Shown: one piece after another, positions 53,942 through 63,148 of the stretch
Layout: the number at the start of each line of letters is the position of its first letter
Numbering within the stretch: the stretch's first letter is position 1
Source of the DNA: Epithemia pelagica
Lineage: Eukaryota; Bacillariophyta; Bacillariophyceae; Surirellales; Surirellaceae
Direction: 5' to 3'
Assembly (NCBI GenBank): GCA_946965045.2
Contig: OX337236.1
Coordinates: 2,170,001-2,234,000 of the forward strand
DNA length: 64,000 nucleotides
Program-made: the position numbers and the translations under genes
The notes under the pieces: generated by a model
What the model was told of the DNA's origin: nothing
Database searches by the model: none
The model's input: only the letters and a program-made list of their open reading frames with translations

Positions 53942-56900
53942 TTACACTAACCAATCACCAACAGAATCATCTGTAGAGTCTGATAGGTCATCGGCGTCAG
54001 AGGTTTTCCCATCCAAGGCCTGTGGTCCGATATGCCAGTCAAAAATTCCAAATCCTTCTGAATACGACACATGACTGTCGACGTTGTCATTGTTCTCACC
54101 ATCATTATCGTCGCTATCTTCCATAGCAGCAACATCCAAACTGTCGTCTTGAGAGTTTGTCAACGCACTTGCCAGTCTTTCCAATTGTTCATCTAGGGTT
54201 TCTTTCCGTCCGTCTACCTCTTCAGCTGTAGCCCCGGCCGTTCCTGTTGATGCCTCTCGAACTAAAGATTCAATCTCCTCCTCCACAGTCTCAGTTGCTC
54301 TATTGGTATAATTGGTGTTGTTGCGTCGGTCATTATTGTTAGTTCGATCGTTGTTCTCGTCGTCGTCACTGGTCGTCGTGCTAGAATCTGACGACGAATC
54401 GGGTAAGGGATTCTTGATGAATTGTCCAAACTCGATTTTCCCTTTGTTGTTCCTAACCCAGTTTCGATGTTTCTCCTTGTCCTCCTCTGTCAAGGACGCC
54501 AACTCTTCCTTGATACTCTCCATGGTATGCCCCATAGTGAATATGAGACGCCGTTGCAACCACTTTGCCATCGGCATGAGACGACTCCGTTGACCACGTC
54601 CTTGATTCACCGAGCCCCCACGCTGTGTTCTTGAATAGAAAAATGACTTGAAGAGGCTATTGAATGCCTCCCATCCCTGTTGCGAGTGAGCATACAGGCT
54701 CTTCCAGTGCAGAAGGTATTCGCCAATGTGGGCACTGCCTATCAGGTGCGCATAGTTCGTTATCCCTTCCTCGCCGTAAAGGATAACCCACTCTTTGAAA
54801 AAGGCATCGGCAAGTCGTTGATATTCGTAGATTGTTTCGTCGCTTAGTTCCTCCTTTCGAAGAAGGATCTCCATCGAGGCCTTGTAGTTTGCCATACACA
54901 CTAACCACCTCGTCCTGTCCACCTCCTTGACAATACATAGCTCTATAATCTTCTCGATCTGAGCAACGATTTTCGGAATCTTCGTATTCTCGAATTTGAT
55001 CTCTCCCATGGCGCTCTTGGTTTTGTCAAACGGAAGATTCTCCTGGAAAGGCATGGACGGCGAGCCGAGAATCTCTTGATTCAATACGTCCTCGATGCAG
55101 GAAACAAAGGCAGAACGTTTCTTTTCCATGTTACCGTGAAGGGCCTTGTCTATCCAAGCAAGTTTATTGTACTTGCAGTTGGTAAGGCCCGTCTTCAGAC
55201 ACATCTGGAGGATCTTAATACCCATCCTCATCTCCATATGCAGGAGACAAGGAATGGTATCCATAAGCATCACCAGTGCTGTGGTGACAGAGGCTTCTCC
55301 GTACCGTTTGACGGTTGTACTAGCGTCAACATACGCCCACTCGGCAATCAGCTGCAGTTTCAATCGCCGTTGGCGTGAAACCAGTGATCCACCGAGATCA
55401 AGTCCGCGTAGCTGTAAATCGTGATTCAAGTTCTTACTGTATTCTCTTCGTTGTGCTTGATCGGCCCTGTCGACTCCAAAATGGATTGAGGATAGGTCCT
55501 TTTCTATCTGGTTCCTTGTAGGTGGTGCTCTGGGATCGATTGCAGCGGATATAGCAATCTTGCAATCGCTCCATATCGTGGATATGTCCTCAGCAATCTT
55601 AGGCATCGCGTCCTCGAACGTTTTCACTTGGTCGTTCATTTTCTTCATGTGTTTCGGAGTACACATTGGGGCGTGGTAGCATATAGTGCCCTTGTCATGT
55701 GCCAAATAGTCTTGATGTAGGCACCATTTGCATTGACTAGGCTTGCCCACTTCTGTATGAAGGGCACCGCTCTTTACAGTACATTTCGCACATGGGTACG
55801 TCGCGTTCTTGGCGGCCCCACCTTTCCCCGACAGTTTCCACTCCACGGACATATCGCAATTTGTTATGACTTTCAGAGCCATAATCGCGTACATGGTGGG
55901 GAGCACTTTGTTCGCTGCCTCATTGATTTCCCTTATCATTCGAGAGAATAGTGCACGAACAAGGGCCTTGTTTTCTCTGCCAATGACGCAGACCAACGGA
56001 AAGACCATGTCTCGTGATTGGGCCTTCAATGGACTGTTTTTGTCATTAAACTTGAGGCCACCGAGAACGTGGCTTAAGTGTTTGGATAACGTAGCCCCAT
56101 CCAGACTTTGTGCAAACTGAATCGCTCTTCTCTTGGCTTCCCCATCCAACATGTTGGCAGCTTTCAAGATAGCAACAAATACGTCCGCGGCACGGAAGTA
56201 AAACCCTTCCGAACCATCCTTTGGGTTCTTGATTGGGTGGAAGGGTACGACATAGTCCGCGAATTGCTCAATGTAGGCAGCGCAACGTTGAATTGCCGAA
56301 GTCGACGGAATCATCGTATGCTTCTTTGTCGGTCTGCCTCCGCATTCGACTGTCCGTAGAACCTCAACCCCTGCATAATTCAATTTCCCTCCGGCCATGT
56401 CCATCTCTTTTAGAATGTTAAAAGGCGTAAAGATGGTTTTCCTTAGGTGTCGTTGGACCACTCGTACCAAGCAATCACTGAGTTGGTTGTGATGGATGGG
56501 GTCTTCCACAAGCATCCGAGATATTTGTCCAAAGAACTTTTTCGCCCGGTGACTGTTGCCCTTGTGGTTCCTCACGGATTCTACTATTACTGATTTAATG
56601 TGAGACACAAGCTTTGTCATATTGTCATCCGAGGAACAGGTGGAGGGGATCTTGCCATGCTTCGCTTCTAAGGACTTGATCCGTTTCTGGAGTTTGTTGA
56701 TCTCGCTTAGGTTACTTGCCATTTTCTTTTGTTGCTTCTTGAACTTCTCTCGCATGCTTCTATTCTTCTTGGAAAGGGACTCTATCTCCTTTCGTAGATC
56801 TCGATTAGTTTCCTCACTCTGGAGTAGGGCATTCACAGTTTGGGTATGGACTTCGTTCGTGGTTGAAGTTCCTTGCCATTCTTGGCATACAGTCGCAGTC

Positions 56901-57682
56901 TGAGAGTCATTAGTCGCAGTCCGAGATTCATTAGTACTAGTGTTGTTCACTCGAACTTCTGGACGGTCTGGAGTGACTTCTTGAGCAGTTGTGGGATCTT
57001 TGCTATTCGGAGAATTTTCTGTGCGTACGTTTTCTTCAGTTTCTGCTTCTTTGGATTCGTCGTCCGACGTGTCGAAGCACGAGTAGGTGTCGAGTTCTTC
57101 CTCTGTTGTCCTCATTTTTTTCTTTTTCGAGACACGATCTTCGCTAGTCTCCGTAGGGGGCGCCTTTCTTGTTCTATTGTCTCTCTCCTGTGTTTCTTTC
57201 TTCTTGGATTTTGGTTTCCCTTTGTTGTTCCTTGTGTGGGGTTTCCGTATTTCAATCTTGATTCGGTCTGATGGCTGTATAATGCTTGTGTAGCTTGCCT
57301 GGCATGTATAATGTCCATCTTTTGCCTTGCGGTTCACGGTTATTCCGTCCGATTTTTCAATGTCGTCAGCATCCTTGCAGTTACTGCAAAAGAAGAATCC
57401 ACCTCTGTAGCGCTGGTATCGGTCCGAGCCGAACACGGAGCATGGTTTTGTTGTCTCTTTTTGGAATTCTCTGCATATTCTGGCCACACGTTCTCGTTCC
57501 TCGTACGAAGAAAGGATGGAGTTGCCTTGGATCCGCCGTCGGTGTCGGGTTTGTAGGTTTGGTGACGGAGGGGGGCCGTCCCTGTCGAGGTTTCCTTTCT
57601 CCTTGATTTGCTCTTCCTCCGTCTTGTCGTTGTCTATGTAAACACATTGAATGAACTCGTCTTCCGGATCTCGGCTTCCCAT
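53942..57682 (-). CDS. Unknown 1,246-aa nuclear-type protein, candidate transposase of unassigned superfamily
   Basis: An intronless 1,246-codon frame starting at ATG 57682. An N-terminal Cys motif (GGFFFCSNCKDADD, then HYTC) probably binds zinc. A Lys-rich linker with basic clusters (KKKKMRTTEE), a coiled coil (about residues 290-345, RDLRKEIESLSKKNRSMREK) and a large conserved-looking core follow. The core has a Cys/His cluster (YPCAKCTVKSGALH, QCKWCLHQDYLAH, CYHAPMC), preceded by CDMSVEWKLSGKGGAAKNA, and ends with QGWEAFNSLFKSFFYSRTQR and PMAKWLQRRL. The tail is acidic and Ser/Asp/Asn-rich. A zinc ribbon inside a long core and an Arg/Lys-rich C-terminal block are reminiscent of large eukaryotic transposases; I could not assign a DDE triad or a known superfamily. 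Its partner is the convergent 611-aa gene. Confidence 0.7.
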   Translation of the reverse strand: MGSRDPEDEFIQCVYIDNDKTEEEQIKEKGNLDRDGPPPSPNLQTRHRRRIQGNSILSSYEERERVARICREFQKETTKPCSVFGSDRYQRYRGGFFFCSNCKDADDIEKSDGITVNRKAKDGHYTCQASYTSIIQPSDRIKIEIRKPHTRNNKGKPKSKKKETQERDNRTRKAPPTETSEDRVSKKKKMRTTEEELDTYSCFDTSDDESKEAETEENVRTENSPNSKDPTTAQEVTPDRPEVRVNNTSTNESRTATNDSQTATVCQEWQGTSTTNEVHTQTVNALLQSEETNRDLRKEIESLSKKNRSMREKFKKQQKKMASNLSEINKLQKRIKSLEAKHGKIPSTCSSDDNMTKLVSHIKSVIVESVRNHKGNSHRAKKFFGQISRMLVEDPIHHNQLSDCLVRVVQRHLRKTIFTPFNILKEMDMAGGKLNYAGVEVLRTVECGGRPTKKHTMIPSTSAIQRCAAYIEQFADYVVPFHPIKNPKDGSEGFYFRAADVFVAILKAANMLDGEAKRRAIQFAQSLDGATLSKHLSHVLGGLKFNDKNSPLKAQSRDMVFPLVCVIGRENKALVRALFSRMIREINEAANKVLPTMYAIMALKVITNCDMSVEWKLSGKGGAAKNATYPCAKCTVKSGALHTEVGKPSQCKWCLHQDYLAHDKGTICYHAPMCTPKHMKKMNDQVKTFEDAMPKIAEDISTIWSDCKIAISAAIDPRAPPTRNQIEKDLSSIHFGVDRADQAQRREYSKNLNHDLQLRGLDLGGSLVSRQRRLKLQLIAEWAYVDASTTVKRYGEASVTTALVMLMDTIPCLLHMEMRMGIKILQMCLKTGLTNCKYNKLAWIDKALHGNMEKKRSAFVSCIEDVLNQEILGSPSMPFQENLPFDKTKSAMGEIKFENTKIPKIVAQIEKIIELCIVKEVDRTRWLVCMANYKASMEILLRKEELSDETIYEYQRLADAFFKEWVILYGEEGITNYAHLIGSAHIGEYLLHWKSLYAHSQQGWEAFNSLFKSFFYSRTQRGGSVNQGRGQRSRLMPMAKWLQRRLIFTMGHTMESIKEELASLTEEDKEKHRNWVRNNKGKIEFGQFIKNPLPDSSSDSSTTTSDDDENNDRTNNNDRRNNTNYTNRATETVEEEIESLVREASTGTAGATAEEVDGRKETLDEQLERLASALTNSQDDSLDVAAMEDSDDNDGENNDNVDSHVSYSEGFGIFDWHIGPQALDGKTSDADDLSDSTDDSVGDWLV

Positions 57683-58798
57683 TGTGATCAGTCAGGGCAG
57701 GGCTATGGTTTGGTTCTTGGGTATCAGCTTTCTCTCTTGACTAAGTGACCACTGGTTTCGTAAGGGGAGAGGGAAGGGTCATCTCTTCGTATGGGTTGGT
57801 CCAATTTGTGAGATAGAAGAGGCCCAATCATCAGTTTAGAATCGACGATTCATTGACGAATAAAAGGCGACTGGGTACTTATGCTCTAAACGGATTTTAA
57901 TATATTTTATGTTCTGGTGCGCGCCAGTCATATTTCTTTTCTCATAAAATTGGTGTTCGGGGCATCTACTTTCCGTTGGCTTTGGAGGGTTATTGCCGGG
58001 GTCGGACCCCCCATGTAACGATTATCCAAGCTTCTCTATACATCAAAGAAGCTTGGATAAAACTTACATGGGTGGTCGGATGGTGTTGATCCGTTGGATT
58101 TGGCTGTCAAAGTCAGAATGGGAGTTTTCGTGATTCTCAACGCTATGTCACGTCTTATACTTAACTAAAAACGCTTCTGTTGATTAACTCTATAGTGAAT
58201 TTTTAGGGTTCCGATTTTGCGAGCATGGTATTTTGGCCATGCTTGCGTTCGGGTTGGGATATGAGGGGCTCGTAGTGTCTCATTTTTTTGCCCGTTCGAA
58301 AACCGGGAGTCGCGAAACCAGCTCAGACTCTAATAGGTAGGCGACGCAGAGACCGGAGCCGGAGGACGGAGGAAGTGTAGGATTTGGGATTGAATGGGGG
58401 ATCGGGGAATCAACCAATAATCTCCTTATATCGTTATATTCTCCTAGTGCTACCAGCTACCAGCTAAGGTACCAGCAAAAGGAATGGGCTCCGAGAGAGT
58501 TTCCTTAAACTGCGATGCGATGCGATGCGAAAAATCCTGAAGATAAGACCAACCCTCAACTCTCGCCTTAGGGTTAGTCTTTCTTTGGAACGGATTCTAT
58601 CAAGTGCTCACAACTTCCGTCGTTTACAGCTTCCAACAGCTCAGACCACAGACAAGCAACCCTTTGCCTTTGTCTGATTGCTCTTGATAAGAAAGCTATG
58701 CCGCTGTTACCGCTTTCTTTCTGAATTATGATGACCTCCTGATGCTACAAGTAGTGGCACGAGGACCAAGAGAGGGCTTCTAGCTTCCATCCCTCGTG
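57683..58798. other. Intergenic region with a long palindrome
   Basis: About 1.1 kb. It holds the imperfect hairpin at 58010-58072, a GCGAT microsatellite (about 58512-58529, TGCGATGCGATGCGATGCG), and presumably the promoters of both flanking genes. No gene was recognised. Confidence 0.4.
58010..58072. repeat. Two-part palindrome (9-bp outer and 14-bp inner arms)
   Basis: Inner arms TTATCCAAGCTTCT (58022-58035) and AGAAGCTTGGATAA (58047-58060) are perfect, with an 11-nt loop. Outer arms CCCATGTAA (58010-58018) and TTACATGGG (58064-58072) are perfect, with a 3-nt internal loop on each side. Confidence 0.8.
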
Positions 58799-60145
58799 AT
58801 GGCTTCTCCAAGAAATAGTCATCGGAAGACGACTTGCTTACTCCACCGTCGTCATTGCTGCCTACTATGGAGCACTTTAGGACTTTTCCTTTGCTCTCCT
58901 CCCCTATCCTATGGCTGGACGATCAACAACTTGATTTCCTCATCCCCACCGGGATCAATCTCGCGAATGGACTTTCTCGAGATGCTCCTCATGTCGGGGC
59001 CTTCCTCCCTTCTGTTGCTAACTCTAGAATCGAAGACCGCATCTTCATCGTCTTCGACAAGCATCCTCAGTCCATTGAAGAACCGGTTCTCCATCAGCAA
59101 TGAAAACAAGTCTCTACGATTTCCACTACGTTTCCTTCCTGTGAGCGGATGCTATGCCTTGTCGACGACCCTCACGCGACGACTAGAGGACGAAGAAGAA
59201 GAATCCTCCATTTCGTATTTGGCAATTGTGGATACGGGATCTCCCTTTTTGACAGCTCCTTCCCGGGCCATGGGCGTTACGGAACGAACAGACTATGACG
59301 CCTCCAACGAACAGTATGGAGAAACCTTGGGTGGGATGGAATGGAAGTCTGCCAATCTCGCGACGTGGATTACCACCGATGGTCTTGTTGTGGACGTAGC
59401 CAATGTCACGCTCGGCATTGCTTCTCCTCAAGTCATTCAAGAGACGGGAGGGATCTTTGTAGGATTGATTGCCCAAGATGACAACCGTCCAACCTGGCTG
59501 CAACAAATAATTGGGAACAAATTCTCCTTTCAAATCGATTTTGTCCATCACACCCTGCTTTTGACGCATCGTCGGTTGTTGACAGCCGCCCCGACGAAGA
59601 AGAGTACGACAACACAATCCGACGGCTTGTTGCCTCTCTACGATTTATCTCCCTATGGTTCCGACTTGTATCATTACGCGGTCGAATGCCAAACCTTGGA
59701 ATTGCAATGGCGAACAAGAGAGAACGACGATCCTCCAACTACTACTTTGGTTCCATCCTCGTCGTTGCGCCGACCCCTCGTGGTGGTTTTGGACACTGGA
59801 TTAACAGGATGTATCGTATCGAAAACCCTCCAAGATGAACTCAAAGAGGATCTCCCTGTGGGAGCCATTACCACCGAAGCGCTAGCCGGACTACGTGTGG
59901 GAGTATCCACCACCACTACAACAGCAGAACACGACGACAAGTTACTTCACCTGTCGACGTCTTCCCAGTATTGGCAAGTCGCTTGTTTCAAACTTCCTTG
60001 GTTCGACGAAAAAACGCATGGAGAGACTTATCCCCATGTGATTGCCTTGGGCGCTACCGTTTGGGCCAGTGGTCAAGTCGCTTCTTTGTCGGTCGATACC
60101 ATGTCCCGCTTGGCCCGAATTGTTAAGGTCACCGAGCATTCATGA
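58799..60145 (+). CDS. Aspartic protease-like protein (A1 family, two DTG motifs), secretory or plastid targeted
   Basis: A 448-aa protein. The frame opens at a GTG (58796), but ATG 58799 is the natural start. The N-terminus has basic residues then a hydrophobic signal segment (LLWSTLGLFLCSPPLSYG). A second moderately hydrophobic stretch (GPSSLLLLTLESKT) could be a transit or propeptide region. The two pepsin-type active-site motifs are AIVDTGSPFLTAP (Asp about 145) and VVVLDTGLTGCIVS (Asp about 332), spaced about 187 residues apart as expected for bilobal A1 enzymes. The second has Leu-Thr instead of Ser/Thr-Ser after DTG. The usual flap Tyr is not obvious, so activity is likely but not certain. 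Substrate unknown. Single exon. Confidence 0.78.
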   Translation: MASPRNSHRKTTCLLHRRHCCLLWSTLGLFLCSPPLSYGWTINNLISSSPPGSISRMDFLEMLLMSGPSSLLLLTLESKTASSSSSTSILSPLKNRFSISNENKSLRFPLRFLPVSGCYALSTTLTRRLEDEEEESSISYLAIVDTGSPFLTAPSRAMGVTERTDYDASNEQYGETLGGMEWKSANLATWITTDGLVVDVANVTLGIASPQVIQETGGIFVGLIAQDDNRPTWLQQIIGNKFSFQIDFVHHTLLLTHRRLLTAAPTKKSTTTQSDGLLPLYDLSPYGSDLYHYAVECQTLELQWRTRENDDPPTTTLVPSSSLRRPLVVVLDTGLTGCIVSKTLQDELKEDLPVGAITTEALAGLRVGVSTTTTTAEHDDKLLHLSTSSQYWQVACFKLPWFDEKTHGETYPHVIALGATVWASGQVASLSVDTMSRLARIVKVTEHS

Positions 60146-60599
60146 TGATAGGATGATACCTCACTAGCACGAATCATCCATCTTCAGGTAATGTCATCAT
60201 AGTCTCATCAATGACGACTGACCCCAGTAGATGTACCATCCGTGAAAGGAAATTCCTTCTCTATCTCCACTCGAAACTAGAACCATTCTTCTGCAGTATG
60301 TACATACTTTAGCATTGCAAATAGATTCTACAAACGAAATAAGACAGGCTAAGTAGCACAACTTGTCGATAGTCTAATGGTACAAATACATGGACATGAC
60401 CTGATGTCACGCTCGCCTCTTGTCTTCCAAATCCATTTCGACGAATGTCTTCTTAAGCTCCGATATAATCTGGTGCCGTGAATGGGGAAGGAATCCCACA
60501 AACATATGTCACGATAATCCATAAATATAAATGACACAGCATGATGTCGCAAGTTTGAACGGATGAGTATAAGGAAACTAAGCAAGAACAGCAACATTT
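60146..60599. other. Tail-to-tail spacer
   Basis: Between the convergent protease-like and GLTP-like genes; it probably holds 3' UTRs. No other feature was seen. Confidence 0.4.
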
Positions 60600-61889
60600 C
60601 TATCTACTCACCGGTTCCCATGTTTCCACTAATTCATGCAAATCGTTCACAATTTGTTCTTCTTGTTGTTGCGTCATAGTAGCCGAACTTGCGTATCCTC
60701 CCATGGATCGCAGGAGTTCCTCACGACTTGGTGTACTGGTCCGTAGAGCCAAGCTATATATTTGTTGCATTTTCCAACCATGATGCTTTTGCATCGTTTG
60801 AGCATATGCCATGAGGGATGCTTGTGTCGCATCCAGTGGAGGACTTGAGCCAACATTTGGAGAAGTGGATGTTCCTGGTTGTTGTCTCCTGGAAGAAGTA
60901 TAAGCGGCATACTTCACAGCAGTGTCATCATAACCATCATTTTCATTGTCGAATCTGAGTTCACGAGTCTTGAAACGCCTTCTCCTGAGGGATTCGCCTC
61001 TCCCTTTCACCAACATTATCATGGTACCAGTGGGAGAAGGAAAACGTGAGACAGGCGAGGTGGTTGCAATACTACCAGGAGAGGTTGGTATTGTCAAGAC
61101 GAGGGCAAAGAGTTGTTGTTGAAATTCCAAAGCTCGTCGAAGCCACAAGAGTCCCATGGCGGCGGACGGATCCTGTAACCGTCCTTCAGACTCATGACAA
61201 TGTAAAACTCGAGTTTCGTAGGTCAACAAGGCCGAGACCGTGTTTACTCTGGCCGAAGCCGGTGCCTGTTGGCACACCCGTTCCACCTTTTGAATGTTAT
61301 TGAGCAATTCTTGGGCATTTGCTCGTTGTCCCACTTGCCGTTGCACCAACGCCAAGTCTTTGAACGCCTGCAGCAGCCGGCCTGTATGAATCTCATAGTG
61401 TTGTTTGCCATTCTCCTTTTTGGTTGGAAACAAAACATCCTGTTGAAATTTTTCAGTTAACATACGAGCCAGTGTTTTTCCTTTGATTTTGGTGCTTACT
61501 GAAACCTGCTGTGTTTTAGAAGTCATCAATGGCTTGCGTTGAGAGGGCCTTTCGTCCAGTTCTCGAAATGGACGGGAAAGTATCTCTTCGTTCTCTCGTT
61601 CATTACTTTTCCTTGATTTGGTCACGGATGCTTGTTCTGATGTCTGTGTCTCCTTCAAAGGAACTAAACGTCTTCTTCTCATATGTTTTGGTCTGCATTG
61701 ATCAAAGTAGGTCCTTGGTCGATGTTTCCAATACACACCTCGTCCTGCATACCAAGAACCTGCTGGTAAAGCTGGGGATGAAGAAGACGTTGTAGCTTTT
61801 GTCACGGGAAGTAATCGGAACGAAAGCAAAAGGAATGTTGAAAGAAGGAGAGCTTTCGTTGTGATTCTTCTCGTCTTGGTCTTTGACAT
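60600..61889 (-). CDS. GLTP-fold lipid-transfer-like protein with N-terminal signal sequence
   Basis: A 429-aa product from ATG 61889 (MSKTKTRRITTKALLLSTFL), which gives a clean signal peptide or anchor. The frame is open to an earlier ATG at 62264, but the added 125 residues look non-coding. After a basic Ser/Arg-rich stretch, the C-terminal 250 residues match the glycolipid transfer protein fold: helix QAFKDLALVQRQVGQRANAQ, then AMGLLWLRRALEFQQQLFAL with the headgroup-stacking Trp, then LMAYAQTMQKHHGWKMQQIY with the conserved His, and TPSREELLRSMGG. The Asp-Asn pair that binds the sugar or phosphate near the first helix is not obvious. An insert of about 90 residues separates the Trp and His helices, longer than usual. 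It probably moves sphingolipid or glycolipid between membranes, possibly in the secretory or plastid system. Confidence 0.75.
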   Translation of the reverse strand: MSKTKTRRITTKALLLSTFLLLSFRLLPVTKATTSSSSPALPAGSWYAGRGVYWKHRPRTYFDQCRPKHMRRRRLVPLKETQTSEQASVTKSRKSNERENEEILSRPFRELDERPSQRKPLMTSKTQQVSVSTKIKGKTLARMLTEKFQQDVLFPTKKENGKQHYEIHTGRLLQAFKDLALVQRQVGQRANAQELLNNIQKVERVCQQAPASARVNTVSALLTYETRVLHCHESEGRLQDPSAAMGLLWLRRALEFQQQLFALVLTIPTSPGSIATTSPVSRFPSPTGTMIMLVKGRGESLRRRRFKTRELRFDNENDGYDDTAVKYAAYTSSRRQQPGTSTSPNVGSSPPLDATQASLMAYAQTMQKHHGWKMQQIYSLALRTSTPSREELLRSMGGYASSATMTQQQEEQIVNDLHELVETWEPVSR

Positions 61890-63148
61890 GGGTCGAACTT
61901 GCGAGGGCAACACAAAGTACCACAAAGAACTGGCAATGACAAAGAAGCGCTTGAACTCGAGATTCCCTCCAACAAAAAATGGTGCTTGGTTTTGCGCTTG
62001 TCGATTCCGGAAGAACGGTCGCATTGTAGTACCACGCTCAAAAGCACAAAAGGATGAGCTGTATAAGGACAACATCCATGTATTACAAGTGCCAAGGACC
62101 AATGATGATCTCGTTCTCACGAAAGGAATGCCCCTCGGGCGGCAATGCTTTTGATGCTTTCGTACAAAACCTGGACCCTTCGATAACACATTGTCCTCCA
62201 GGTCATTGCTCCTGGTGCGATTCATGGCATCTATCGTCTTCTCTTTTACTGTGTCAAGGAACATGAGTTGCCATGGTCATGGATGACATTGGCGCAAAAT
62301 GAGGGCGAGTCGACACCATGATGTCATTTCAAAGAACAAATTTTAAAGTTTTTTGAAATATCCCCCCATTTGCCAACTGGATAAAATCCTTAGCGAGACC
62401 CGCAATTTGTGAAAATTGATTCGATGTCGCTTTCGCTTGGGGTTTTTGTCATAATTCATAATAGAGAGGCAAGCCCCGTCAATTTGTTGATGATGCGGGG
62501 GGTATCTTGCATTTTATTTTTTGTTCTCGCAAGTTGTTTCTCGTATTGTAGTAGTATTAGGACGGGGTGAAACCATAGAAAGTCAAAATTTTGATTGCCC
62601 CCAAACAAGCGTTTTACTGTGGTGTAACCAGACCCCCCGGGAATTTGCGGCAGGGGGGAGAACGCTTACCACATTGCCAGCGTAACGACATTGAAGAGAT
62701 TAAAATACAATTCTGGAGTGTAAGGTTGAAGGAAAAAAAATAAATAACGGCGCCGTTGGCCCTTAAAAATATAGAAGGGGAATACGGGGTCCGGGGGACG
62801 AAAAATTCCACCACGATAGATAATAATACGCTGTCACGGTGGAATTTTTCGTCCCCCGGAGCCCATATAGGGAAAAAACGTGGCTGGGTGAAGGTAGTAT
62901 GGTTGTCAGTTGTCACCGACTGGTAAGCTGTACAACTATAGAGAAAAGAGATGAATTTTTCAAAAATGGTGTCGCAATTATCCGGGTTTCCACTGAAATC
63001 CTGTAAAACAAGGATTACCCGGTATTTTTGATTATCTAGCGGGAACTACGGACTACGGAGAGACTTCCTCCACCCCCAATGTCTCATTGACACACCTCTT
63101 AGGTCTTATGGGTTATGGGATGATTGTGTGATCAAGAAACGCACAACG
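61890..63148. other. Intergenic region with hairpin and degenerate repeats
   Basis: Contains the extended alternative 5' frame of the GLTP-like gene (to 62264), then about 880 bp with no gene. The region near 62665-62740 resembles 7490-7580 (CACATTG-CAGCGTAACG, AAAATACAATT), suggesting the same dispersed repeat family. It also holds the perfect hairpin at 62790-62860. Confidence 0.4.
62790..62860. repeat. Perfect 23-bp inverted repeat with 25-nt loop
   Basis: Arms 62790-62812 and 62838-62860 are exact reverse complements (TCCGGGGGACGAAAAATTCC...). A transcript would fold into a miRNA-precursor-sized hairpin; it could equally be a tiny foldback element. Confidence 0.85.

Noticed and set aside
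53942-57682. Calling the 1,246-aa protein a KDZ (Kyakuja/Dileera/Zisupton) transposase
   Set aside because: The typical KDZ DGNF-type motif and a DDE triad could not be located by eye; left as unassigned.
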